Below are positions 30,713 through 38,189 of a stretch of 38,189 nt of DNA, piece by piece. The translations under genes were made by a program, and so were the position numbers. This stretch comes from Slackia sp. (GTDB lineage Bacteria; Actinomycetota; Coriobacteriia; Coriobacteriales; Eggerthellaceae), in assembly GCA_030527325.1 (NCBI GenBank), contig JAUNBA010000011.1, positions 1 through 38,189 on the forward strand, read 5' to 3'. The notes below the pieces were generated by a model that was not told the origin of the DNA, did no database searches, and saw nothing but the letters and a program-made list of their open reading frames with translations. Positions within the stretch are counted from its first letter, which is position 1. Each line of letters starts with the position of its first letter.

Positions 30713-33532
30713 TTAAAGCAGTCCTTGCACTTCGAGAGCTGTTTCCATGACGTTTTTCGCTCGTGCGCTCGCCGCGCCCGACTCGTCGGTGCCGTGCACG
30801 CCTTCTTCGATGATCACGGCGACGGCGATGCGGGGGTTGTCCGCCGGTGCGAATCCGACGAACCAGCTGTCGTTGTACTCTTTGTTGGTTTCGGCGGTGC
30901 CGGTCTTGCCTGCCACGTCCACGCCTTTGATGGAGGCGTCGACGCCCGTGCCGTTGCTCACGACGCCCACCATGATGTCGGTGATGGCGTCGGCGGTCTG
31001 CTTGCTCATGACGGTGCCGTAGGCTTTCGGCGTCGCGGTGAAGGAGCGCTCGCCTTTGGCGTTGTAGACGCCTTCCACGAAGTGCGGCGTCTCGAGCACG
31101 CCGTCGTTGGCGATGGCCGATGCGACCAAGGCCATCTGCAGAACCGTCGCCTGCGGGCCCGCGGGGCTTTCGTGCTGGCCGACGGGCTGGCCGCACGCCG
31201 CCCAGGCCGTTTCCCATGTGGTCATTTCCGCGGGGTCGGGCATGAGGCTGGTGTGCAGCGGCAGCTCGAGTCCGTCTATCTCGGCGTTGAATCCGAATTT
31301 CGCGGCGGTGTCCACCAAAAGCTCCGCTCCTACCGTATCGGCGCCGAGCGCGCCGAAGGCGGTGTTGGAGGAAACCTCCGTGGCGCGTTTAAGCGTGACC
31401 GTTCCGTATCCCACGTCGTTGGCGTTGGTCACTTTGGCGTTGCCGATCTCGGTGAACGCGGGCGCCTGCACCTGGGTGCCGGGGTCGGCCAGCTTGTTGT
31501 CGATCAGGGCGGTGAGCGTGACCAGCTTGAACGTGGAGCCCGGCGCGTAAAGCGCGTTGGTGGCACGGTTGATGAGCGCGCCACCCGACGGGTCGCTTCC
31601 CGCGGCCGCGCTTTCGAGCAGGGATTCGACGTCGGCGTTGGAATACGTCGGCGCGCTTGCGCTGGCGAGCACGGCGCCCGTCGCGGGGTCGATGGCGACG
31701 ACCGCGCCGCGATGGCCCTCGAGGACGCGTTCGGCGGTCTGCTGGATCTTCGAGTTCAGCGTGAGGGCCACGTCGTTGCCGGGGGTGTTCACGCCCGCCA
31801 GGTAATTGACCACGTCGGACCAGCTGGCGAAGTTTTCTTGGCCTTTCAGCGTGTCGTTCATGGATTGCTCGATGCCCGACAGGCCGTATTGCTGCGAGTA
31901 GTAGCCCACGACATGGCTGGCCATGCTGCCCTGAGGATAGGTGCGCGCGTAGGTGCCGTCTTCCTGCTGCACGCTTTCGGCGAGCACGACGCCGTCGTAG
32001 GTGCTGATGGAGCCGCGCTCCGTGCGCTCTTCCTTATAGAGGGTGTGGTTGTTGCCGGGGTAGCTTTGGTATTCGTCGGCCATGAACACCATGATGTAGG
32101 TCAGGTTGGCCACCAGCGCGGCGAACAGCAGCGCGAAGGCGACCATCGTGGAGGTCAGGCGCTTGCCCAGGGCCACGCGTCCCAGCACGCCCGTGTCGCT
32201 TGCGCCGCGGGCGGCGCCATGGGAGCCGATGGCCTTCATGCGCATGGTGCCGTCTTTGATTTCGGAGTTGATGCCCGTGCCCTCGTCGCCGCAGCGCAGC
32301 AGCAGGCCGATCCCGATGAAGCTGGCCAGAAGCGACGAGCCGCCTTGGCTGATGAAGGGCAGGGTGAGGCCCGTCAGCGGGATGAGGCGCGTCACGCCGC
32401 CCACGATGATGAACGCCTGCAGGACGATGGTGACCGTGACGCCCACGGCGACAAACGAGCTCACGTCGCTTTTCGCGCGCGCTGCCGTGGCGAAGCCGCG
32501 CACGGCCAGGCACAAGAACAGCAGCAGCACGCCCGCGCCGCCGAGCAGGCCCGTTTCTTCGGCGATGGCCGCGAAGATGAAGTCGGATTCCACGACGGGG
32601 ATGTTTTCGGCCAGGCCGTTGCCTATGCCGACGCCCGTCAGGCCGCCGTCGGCCAGCGAATAGATGGATTGGCAGAGCTGATAGCCCGTGCCCATGGCGT
32701 CCGAGAACGGGTCGAGCCAGGTGTTCACGCGGATCTGGATATGGCCGAAGGCGCTGTACAGGATGACGCAGCCCAAGGCCGCCAGGCCGAAGCCCACCGC
32801 GAGAAACATCTTCTTGCCGCTGGCCACGTAGAGCATGGTGAGGAACAGCACGAAGCAGACCAGAGCGCTGCCCAGGTCTTTTTCGAACACGGCGATGGCG
32901 AACGAGATGCCCCACATGATGAGCAGCGGGCCGAGCGTCGCGGCGTCGGGCAGGTAGAAGCGGCCCACGCGCACGGTGAACACCGAGAGCATCTCGCGGT
33001 TCTGCGCGAGATACGACGCGAGGAAGACCACGATGCACACCTTGGCGATTTCTCCCGGCTGGAAGCTGAACGGCCCCAGCTTGATCCAGATGCGGCTGCC
33101 GAGCACCTCTTGGCCGATGCCGGGAAGCATGGGCATGAGCAGCAGGATGATGCCGACCACCATGAAGGTGTATTTGTAGCGCGCGAGCTTATCGAGATTG
33201 CGGACCACGGCAAGAGTGGCCACCATGAGGCCGATGCCGAGGAATAGCCATATGACCTGGCGTAATGCTAGATCGGGCGCAAGACGGGTGACGAAGGCGA
33301 TGCCGATGCCCGAAAGCGCGAAGACCACGGGCAGGATGGCGGGATCGGCGTTTTTCGCGAAGATGCGCACGCCGATGTGCGCCACGACGAAGGCGCCGAA
33401 AAGCCCCAGCGGCACGGCGAGGGTCTCGAAGGAAAGGGCGGTTCCCTGAAAGACGAGAACCATGGAGAACAGCAGCACCACGATGGGCGCGGCCAGGCAG
33501 AGCAGCAAAAGCTCGGTATTGCGGCGCGTCAT
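30713..33532 (-). CDS. Fused SEDS glycosyltransferase (FtsW/RodA) and class B penicillin-binding protein
   Basis: This 939-residue protein joins two enzymes that are usually encoded separately. Residues 1 to about 413 are a SEDS peptidoglycan polymerase with about ten helices: SRIWIKLGPFSFQPGEIAKV, FEKDLGSAL, and NIPVVESDFIFAAIAEETG containing the likely catalytic Asp317. A hydrophilic linker (about 414-457) precedes a membrane helix (458-482) and a PbpA-like pedestal. The transpeptidase domain (about 590-935) has all three motifs: S666-T-F-K669, S721-S-N723 and K876-T-G878. The frame is continuous. The start overlaps the phosphatase stop (ATGA). In other actinobacteria rodA and pbpA are adjacent separate genes at this place in the cluster. 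The fusion fixes a 1:1 polymerase-crosslinker pair. Confidence 0.95.
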   Translation of the reverse strand: MTRRNTELLLLCLAAPIVVLLFSMVLVFQGTALSFETLAVPLGLFGAFVVAHIGVRIFAKNADPAILPVVFALSGIGIAFVTRLAPDLALRQVIWLFLGIGLMVATLAVVRNLDKLARYKYTFMVVGIILLLMPMLPGIGQEVLGSRIWIKLGPFSFQPGEIAKVCIVVFLASYLAQNREMLSVFTVRVGRFYLPDAATLGPLLIMWGISFAIAVFEKDLGSALVCFVLFLTMLYVASGKKMFLAVGFGLAALGCVILYSAFGHIQIRVNTWLDPFSDAMGTGYQLCQSIYSLADGGLTGVGIGNGLAENIPVVESDFIFAAIAEETGLLGGAGVLLLFLCLAVRGFATAARAKSDVSSFVAVGVTVTIVLQAFIIVGGVTRLIPLTGLTLPFISQGGSSLLASFIGIGLLLRCGDEGTGINSEIKDGTMRMKAIGSHGAARGASDTGVLGRVALGKRLTSTMVAFALLFAALVANLTYIMVFMADEYQSYPGNNHTLYKEERTERGSISTYDGVVLAESVQQEDGTYARTYPQGSMASHVVGYYSQQYGLSGIEQSMNDTLKGQENFASWSDVVNYLAGVNTPGNDVALTLNSKIQQTAERVLEGHRGAVVAIDPATGAVLASASAPTYSNADVESLLESAAAGSDPSGGALINRATNALYAPGSTFKLVTLTALIDNKLADPGTQVQAPAFTEIGNAKVTNANDVGYGTVTLKRATEVSSNTAFGALGADTVGAELLVDTAAKFGFNAEIDGLELPLHTSLMPDPAEMTTWETAWAACGQPVGQHESPAGPQATVLQMALVASAIANDGVLETPHFVEGVYNAKGERSFTATPKAYGTVMSKQTADAITDIMVGVVSNGTGVDASIKGVDVAGKTGTAETNKEYNDSWFVGFAPADNPRIAVAVIIEEGVHGTDESGAASARAKNVMETALEVQGLL

Positions 33533-34773
33533 GCGTCATCACCCTGCTTCGCGGAGTCGTCCGCCGTGCGGTTTTCGTCGCTGTGCGCGGCGCCCGTTTC
33601 GGAAGCGCCGTCTGCGGAGCTGTCGTGCTCGGTCAGCTTCTCTGCCGCGGGGGCGGTGTCTTTCTTGTATTGCTCGATCTGGTCTTTCCAGGTTTGCGCG
33701 AGCGCGTCGGCATCGGCGACGGAATCGACGCGGATGCCTTCGGCGAGGCGTTCGCGCACGTTGGCGGGAAGACCCTCCAGATCGTCGGCGGCAAGGCCGG
33801 TGTCGTGGTCGAAGGTCGAAAACGTCACGCCGGCGATTTCGCCCGGCATGCCGCGGTAGACGACCACCGATCCGTCTTTCTCGGAGAGAAACGCGGTGTG
33901 GTCCAGGTAGGACTTGGCGCCGAAGGCCGCGCCTGCCAGCAGCAGGACGAAAGCGACGGCGGCGCATACGGCCGCGATGCGCCCTTTGCGCATCTGCTTT
34001 TTGACGATGGCCTCGGCGTTGGAGGGAGCGTCGACCACCACGGCGGTTATGTTGTCGTAGCCGCCCGCGGTGATGGCCTCGTTGACGAGCGCCGCGGCGC
34101 AGCGCTGCGGGTCCTTCACGCGGTCGAGCGTGCTTTCGAGCAGGGAGTCGTCCACCATGCCCGAAAGGCCGTCGGAGCACAGAAGCAGGCGGTCGCCCGC
34201 GCTGATGTTCATCTCGTAGATGTCGGGCAGCGTGGAAGGATCGCTTCCCAGCGCGCGCGTGATGACGCTGCGCTGCGGATGGACGCGTGCTTCTTCGGGG
34301 GTGATCTGCCCGCTTTCGAGCAGGTCGGCTATGAGGGAATGGTCGCGCGTGATGCGCTGCAGCGAGCCTTCGTGCAGCAGGTAGGCGCGCGAATCGCCCA
34401 CCTGCGCCACCACGAGGCGCTTGCCGTCGAGCATGGCGGCGGTCATGGTGGTGCCCATGCCCTTGCGTCCGACGCCTTCGGCTGCGGCGCGGATGACGGC
34501 GTGGTTGGCCGCCACGACGGCGCGCGTCAGGTCGTCGGCATCGGGGGCGTCGGGGGCGTTGGCCACCAGCGTTTGGATGGCTATTTCGCTGGCGACTTCG
34601 CCTGCGGCGTGGCCGCCCATGCCGTCGGCGACCGCGTACAAAGGCGGCGTGACCGCCAGGCTGTCTTCGTTATGGTCGCGCAGCAGGCCGACGTCGGTGC
34701 GCGAGCCGTACGAGGGCATGGCACCCTTGGCGTGGCGTCCGCGCGACCCTGCGCGCTTGCGGGCGGCGGCCAT
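33529..34773 (-). CDS. PP2C-type Ser/Thr phosphatase (PstP-like), membrane-anchored
   Basis: This 414-residue protein has a PPM catalytic domain at about residues 20-248 with the metal and phosphate motifs in order: RTDVGLLRDHNED, VADGMGGHAAGE, MGTTMTAA, QVGDSRAYL, LLCSDGLSGMV and GGYDNITAV. A single helix (about 264-286) separates it from an external region of about 125 residues ending in an acidic, disordered tail. It should reverse phosphorylation by the PASTA kinase and the divergent kinase. Its ATG overlaps the fhaB stop by one base, and its stop overlaps the next start (ATGA), so translation of fhaB, this gene and the SEDS/PBP fusion looks coupled. Confidence 0.93.
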   Translation of the reverse strand: MAAARKRAGSRGRHAKGAMPSYGSRTDVGLLRDHNEDSLAVTPPLYAVADGMGGHAAGEVASEIAIQTLVANAPDAPDADDLTRAVVAANHAVIRAAAEGVGRKGMGTTMTAAMLDGKRLVVAQVGDSRAYLLHEGSLQRITRDHSLIADLLESGQITPEEARVHPQRSVITRALGSDPSTLPDIYEMNISAGDRLLLCSDGLSGMVDDSLLESTLDRVKDPQRCAAALVNEAITAGGYDNITAVVVDAPSNAEAIVKKQMRKGRIAAVCAAVAFVLLLAGAAFGAKSYLDHTAFLSEKDGSVVVYRGMPGEIAGVTFSTFDHDTGLAADDLEGLPANVRERLAEGIRVDSVADADALAQTWKDQIEQYKKDTAPAAEKLTEHDSSADGASETGAAHSDENRTADDSAKQGDDA

Positions 34774-35186
34774 TATTCGAACCTCACGCGAATGGCCACG
34801 TCGCCTACGTTGACCACGTCGTTGCTTTTAAGCACGGTGGGCTCGGAGATGCGGCGCCCGTTGACGGCGGTGCCGTTGGTCGAGCCCAGGTCTTCGACGA
34901 ACAGGCTTGCGCCCATGAGGCTGAAGCGCGCGTGGCGCGCGGAGACGTAGCCCGCTCCGATGACGATATCCGCTCCCGGAGCGCGTCCGACGATGACAGG
35001 CCCGCGCACGGCGGTTTTGACGCCGCGCAGCTCTTTGGGCCCGCGCTCGACCGACAGACACCAGCTCTTTTCCTTTTTTCGTTGGCCTTTGACCAGGCCG
35101 ATGCCCGTTTTCATGATGGCGAACAGGAAGAAGTAGAGAAGCGCCACGAACACGAGGCGTCCCAGAAGCAGGATGACGTCTATCAC
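34773..35186 (-). CDS. Membrane-anchored FHA-domain protein (FhaB/FipA-like)
   Basis: This 137-residue protein starts at GTG 35186 with AGGAG 6 nt upstream, overlapping the fhaA stop. One N-terminal helix (about residues 5-25) and a short basic stretch precede an FHA domain (about 60-137) with the phosphothreonine-binding pattern VGRAPGADIVI, then SARHARF and LGSTNGTAVNG. FHA domains read phosphothreonine on kinase substrates. In actinobacteria FhaB links PknB signalling to septal growth. The same role is inferred from the conserved gene order here. Confidence 0.92.
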   Translation of the reverse strand: MIDVILLLGRLVFVALLYFFLFAIMKTGIGLVKGQRKKEKSWCLSVERGPKELRGVKTAVRGPVIVGRAPGADIVIGAGYVSARHARFSLMGASLFVEDLGSTNGTAVNGRRISEPTVLKSNDVVNVGDVAIRVRFE

Positions 35187-35195
35187 GGAGGTCTC

Positions 35196-36443
35196 CTATC
35201 GCAAAGAGAAGACGAACTCGGTCATACCCATCGCGATGCGGTCGCCTTCGGAGAGGCCGCGCCGCGATACGGGCATGCCGTTGACGAAGGTGCCGTTGGT
35301 CGATCCCAGGTCGGTGATCACCCAGACGCCTTGCGGCTCGAAGACAACTTCGGCGTGGTGGCGGCTGACGTTGAGATCGTTGAGCACGATGTCGTTGGCC
35401 GATTCGCGGCCGATGAGCACGCGGTTGGTGGCCAGGTCGTACGAGCGGTTCGACTTGGCGTCGATCAGGCGCGCGCGCACGGCCGACGCGTTGGCGACGG
35501 GATCGGCCTGGACGGCTCCCGCCGCGAACACCATGGTTTGAGGCGCCGCGCCGTATGCGGGTGCGGCCGCGCGCGCGGGCTCTGCCGCAGCACCCGCGCC
35601 CGCAACGCCCGCGGCGTGCTCGACGAGGTTCTGGCTGGGGCCTGCGAATACTTGCCCGACTTGCGGATAGGCGGGATTCGGAAGGCTCGAGACCTGAAGG
35701 CCGCGCGCCGCGTAGGCGTCGTCGGCGCCCAGGCCGAATGCGTCGTCGCGGGCCTGGTGGCGCGCATGCGCGGGACGGCCTGCGCCCTCGGGGCGGCCGT
35801 CGAGGCCGTATTCGCCGCGATCGACGGAGTAGTCGATGGCGCGTTCGGGCTCGTACGGACGCGCGTCGATATCGGGAAACGCGCCGCCGCGACCCATCGA
35901 GGACGCGTCGAGCGCGGGCGCTCCGTAGGATTCGTCGTAGGCGCCGCCCGCAGACGGGGCGTCGTAGGCGCCGTAGGAGGCTTCGCGCGGCTGGGGGATG
36001 GCGCCTTGGGCGGCCGCTCCGGTTCCCATGCCGTAGCGCTGCATTTCCTCGGCGCGCAGCTGCGCGACGATGGGTGCGCTGACCACCTCGGCGATGATGT
36101 CGAATTTGCCGTGCTTGAGCCCGTCGTCCACGATGAAGCGCACGAGCGGATGGCCGTCCATGGAGAGGCCTTCTGCGTTGGCGCTCGAGGCGAGGCGCGT
36201 TTCGCATTCGCCCGCCAGCGTGGGATAGAAGCCGAACAGGCGCTGGTCGTCATCGGGGTTCACCAGCACGGTGTAGAGCGTGGGCGCGAACTGCTTGCCT
36301 GCGCCGACCACTTTTTCGCGGCGCATCTGCTTTTCGGCTTTTTTCATGATCTGAACGGGGGAGATGGGCGATTTCTGCATCTTGCCGGCAGCACCCTCGA
36401 AGGTGTCTTCCATCTTGCCCTCGAACTTGGAGAAGAATCCCAT
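35196..36443 (-). CDS. DUF3662 and FHA-domain protein (FhaA-like)
   Basis: This 415-residue cytoplasmic protein starts at ATG 36443, with AGAAAGG about a dozen bases upstream. The N-terminal DUF3662 region (about residues 1-135) opens GFFSKFEGKMEDTFEG and contains VVGAGKQFAPTLYTV. A long Ala/Gly/Tyr/Asp-rich disordered stretch (about 140-320) offers Thr/Ser sites for the local kinases. A C-terminal FHA domain (about 325-415) shows LIGRESANDIVL, SRHHAEV and DLGSTNGTFVNG. Mycobacterial FhaA binds the phosphorylated MviN pseudokinase domain and restrains wall synthesis. A like role is inferred. It leads the minus-strand operon and is divergent from a second kinase, with an 85-bp shared promoter region. 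Confidence 0.92.
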   Translation of the reverse strand: MGFFSKFEGKMEDTFEGAAGKMQKSPISPVQIMKKAEKQMRREKVVGAGKQFAPTLYTVLVNPDDDQRLFGFYPTLAGECETRLASSANAEGLSMDGHPLVRFIVDDGLKHGKFDIIAEVVSAPIVAQLRAEEMQRYGMGTGAAAQGAIPQPREASYGAYDAPSAGGAYDESYGAPALDASSMGRGGAFPDIDARPYEPERAIDYSVDRGEYGLDGRPEGAGRPAHARHQARDDAFGLGADDAYAARGLQVSSLPNPAYPQVGQVFAGPSQNLVEHAAGVAGAGAAAEPARAAAPAYGAAPQTMVFAAGAVQADPVANASAVRARLIDAKSNRSYDLATNRVLIGRESANDIVLNDLNVSRHHAEVVFEPQGVWVITDLGSTNGTFVNGMPVSRRGLSEGDRIAMGMTEFVFSLR

Positions 36444-36464
36444 GGCGATTCAAGCCTTTCTGCG

Positions 36465-36496
36465 TTTACGGTTCGTGAGCTCAAGGTATATATAAT
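36465..36496 (+). promoter_or_regulatory. Promoter of the right-edge kinase gene
   Basis: TTTACG (36465-36470) and TATATA (36487-36492) are spaced 16 bp, with a TATAAT at 36491-36496 as an alternative -10. It lies 33-42 bp before the kinase start in the 85-bp gap that also drives the divergent fhaA operon. Confidence 0.5.
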
Positions 36497-36528
36497 AAGC
36501 GTTTCATTTGGACGAAAGGCGTGGTGGC

Positions 36529-38189
36529 GTGCAAAATCTCATCTTGAACAGATATCGTTTGCTCGACGTCGCGGGCGCCGGCGGATACGGCACGGTGCAC
36601 GTCGCGTGGGATACGCGCATCCAGCGTCGGGTGGCCATAAAAAGCCTGCGCCTCGATGCGTTCGCCGCGCCCGGCGCGGCCGTTTCCGTGCGCGAGATCC
36701 CGGGCCTCGAGGAGGCTCGCACCGCGGCCATGCTTTCCGACCAGCATATCGTCGGCGTCTACGATTTCGAGGTGGAAGGCGGGCTCGCCTACCTCATCAT
36801 GGAATACATGGACGGCATCACGTTGACCGATTTGATGCGCATGGTGGACGGCCCTTTGCCGCTCGACGTGCTGACATGCGTGTTCGAGGCGGTCGCGCAC
36901 GCCTTGGAGGTTGCGCACGACAACCAGGTGCTGCACTTGGATATCAAGCCCGACAACGTGCTCGTCAATCGCCAGGGTCAGGTGAAGGTGGCCGATTTCG
37001 GCCTGGCCCAGCTTTCGCATGAGGCAGGATACGGTCGGGCGGCGGGCGGCACCATCGGCTACATGCCGCTCGAGCAGATGCGCCTCGAGCCGCCGGACGT
37101 GCGCACCGACGAATGGGCGCTGGCCGCGCTGACGTATCAGATGCTGACGGGCGACAATCCGTTTTCGGCGCCCGACCTCGCCTCTGCGGCGCGCGCGATC
37201 GAACAGGCGGAAATCGTGATTCCGTCGCTCGCCCGCGGCGATGTGGGCGAAGAGGCGGACGAAGCCGTGTTCGGCGCGTTGGCGATCGATCGGGCCGACC
37301 GTTTCGCCTCGGTGTCGTTGTTCGCCGATGCCTTGTTGCCGCATCTGGGCGATGCCCGTCGCGGCGCGCGCATGCTGGCGGCCTTCGTGGGCGATGCGTG
37401 CGCCGACGACGAAGAAGGGCTCGATGGGGCCGGCGAAGACTCTGCGGCTTCCGACGCGCCGCGTGCCGCGGCGCGGGTCGGGCGTACCGCCGCCGCGCGT
37501 CTTGCCGGCCGCGGCGGCGCGATTGCGGCCCGCGTCGTTTCAGGCGCGGTGTGCGCGACGACGGCCTTCGTGGGGCTTGCGGCGGCGGGCGCGGGCGGAT
37601 TGGCGCTGCCTGCAGCCGCGGGGTCGGCGGTGTTGCTGCCGTGCGCGCTCGTGGCGGCGGCGATAGGGGCCTTGTTCCCGCGCGCGGGCTCCCTTGCCGC
37701 TTTGGCCTGCGTGGCGTGCGGCCTGGCCATACGCGGATCGCTCGTCGCGGCCGCGGTGTTCGCCGTCGCGATGCTGTGGTGGTTCGCCGGCTGCGGCCGC
37801 CGCGGTGCGATGCAGGCCGTCGCGGGCGCGGCGGTCGTGGCCGCCTCGTCGCTCGGCGCGCTTTCGCTCGTTCCGCTTATCACGGCTTATTGCCTGCGCG
37901 TGCGCGACGCCCTGGGCACGACGCTGTTCGCCGTCGCGGCCGCATTCGCCGCGGCGTTCGGCGGCGTCGGGGCGCTGTCGGGCGGCGGGCTGTTCGCGGG
38001 CGCGGGCCCTGCGCCCGCCGTTTCTGATACGGTTTCGGCCATGGTCGCGCAGCTTGCCGACCCGGGCGCATGGGCCGTCGTCGTTTCGTGGATGGCGGCC
38101 GCCGCGGTCGGTGCGGCGCTGTGCTCGGGCGGCGGACGCGTGCGCGCGGCGTCGGGCATGGCCGCCGCCGTGGCGCTTCTGGCCTGCGG
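36529..38189 (+). CDS. Ser/Thr protein kinase with polytopic C-terminus (partial at window edge)
   Basis: An open frame of 553 codons starts at GTG 36529 (GAAAGG 9 nt upstream) and runs off the right end without a stop. Kinase motifs are clear: glycine loop AGAGGYGTV, VAIK, IMEYMDGIT, HLDIKPDN, ADFGLAQ, GTIGYMPLEQ and TDEWALAAL. The catalytic HRD is HLD, with the arginine replaced, so it belongs with non-RD kinases that do not depend on activation-loop phosphorylation in the usual way. After about residue 335 comes an Ala/Gly-rich region with several probable membrane helices (about 335-550) and no PASTA repeat so far. It is divergent from fhaA and takes the role of the second kinase (PknA position) of the cluster. 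Confidence 0.88.
   Translation, partial: MQNLILNRYRLLDVAGAGGYGTVHVAWDTRIQRRVAIKSLRLDAFAAPGAAVSVREIPGLEEARTAAMLSDQHIVGVYDFEVEGGLAYLIMEYMDGITLTDLMRMVDGPLPLDVLTCVFEAVAHALEVAHDNQVLHLDIKPDNVLVNRQGQVKVADFGLAQLSHEAGYGRAAGGTIGYMPLEQMRLEPPDVRTDEWALAALTYQMLTGDNPFSAPDLASAARAIEQAEIVIPSLARGDVGEEADEAVFGALAIDRADRFASVSLFADALLPHLGDARRGARMLAAFVGDACADDEEGLDGAGEDSAASDAPRAAARVGRTAAARLAGRGGAIAARVVSGAVCATTAFVGLAAAGAGGLALPAAAGSAVLLPCALVAAAIGALFPRAGSLAALACVACGLAIRGSLVAAAVFAVAMLWWFAGCGRRGAMQAVAGAAVVAASSLGALSLVPLITAYCLRVRDALGTTLFAVAAAFAAAFGGVGALSGGGLFAGAGPAPAVSDTVSAMVAQLADPGAWAVVVSWMAAAAVGAALCSGGGRVRAASGMAAAVALLAC

Noticed and set aside
30725..33247. Very long open frame (840 codons) on the plus strand opposite the SEDS/PBP gene
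   Set aside because: It is antisense to a gene with full catalytic motifs. It is rich in His, Asp, Gly and Arg, as expected from the complement of GC-rich codons, and has no recognisable domain.
1..38189. CRISPR array, prophage, toxin-antitoxin pair or known riboswitch
   Set aside because: I saw no regularly spaced direct repeats, no phage structural or integrase genes apart from the IS transposase, no small paired toxin-antitoxin genes, and no leader matching a riboswitch I can recognise.

Overview
The window looks like chromosomal DNA of a high-GC anaerobic actinobacterium of class Coriobacteriia, most likely family Eggerthellaceae. That placement is an inference from gene content and style. 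The evidence is a Tat-exported DMSO-reductase-type operon read divergently from a polytopic membrane protein with a C-terminal LuxR helix-turn-helix, an actinobacterial FHA / PP2C / SEDS / PASTA-kinase cell-wall cluster, GC-rich codons, and many hairpins without U-tracts at gene ends.

Layout. (1) 1-2189: a terminator from an upstream gene, an IS1249-like insertion sequence (64-1381) with a doubled left end, and about 800 bp with no convincing gene. (2) 2190-7394: an iron or metal uptake locus. On the minus strand are a FecCD permease, its ATPase, a DUF4213/DUF364 chelation-type protein and a THEP1-like NTPase. On the plus strand is a lipoprotein binding protein, with a Fur-like box in the divergent promoter. 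(3) 7417-14922: a drug-efflux-type MFS protein fused to a CBS pair (minus), tadA-ispE, lemA, tRNA-Ser(GCU) (minus), a DUF2207 membrane protein and purE. (4) 15005-22378: the membrane LuxR regulator (minus) facing a dmsA-dmsB-dmsC-torD operon, followed by a second dmsC-like anchor behind a perfect 19-bp hairpin. (5) 22538-24292: an NhaC-type antiporter. (6) 24403-25650: a dGTPase-like HD hydrolase (minus). (7) 26029-27501: folE, an HD-domain protein and folB. (8) 27508-28500: an EamA exporter (minus). (9) 28586-36443: a minus-strand cell-wall/signalling operon, fhaA-fhaB-pstP-[rodA/ftsW fused to pbpA]-pknB. Divergent from it, at the right edge, is a second Ser/Thr kinase that runs off the window.

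How the genes work together. The dms-like genes form a complete respiratory reductase module: Tat-targeted Mo subunit, four-cluster ferredoxin subunit, quinol anchor and chaperone. The neighbouring membrane-bound LuxR is a plausible dedicated sensor. The iron locus could supply metal for such enzymes. The right-hand cluster joins kinase/phosphatase signalling (PASTA kinase, PP2C, FHA readers) to a single polypeptide carrying both a SEDS glycan polymerase and a class B transpeptidase. This fusion is the most striking protein in the window.

Limits: names come from motif and family recognition by eye with no database search. Promoter calls rest mostly on -10 hexamers. Starts were chosen from Shine-Dalgarno spacing and codon use.
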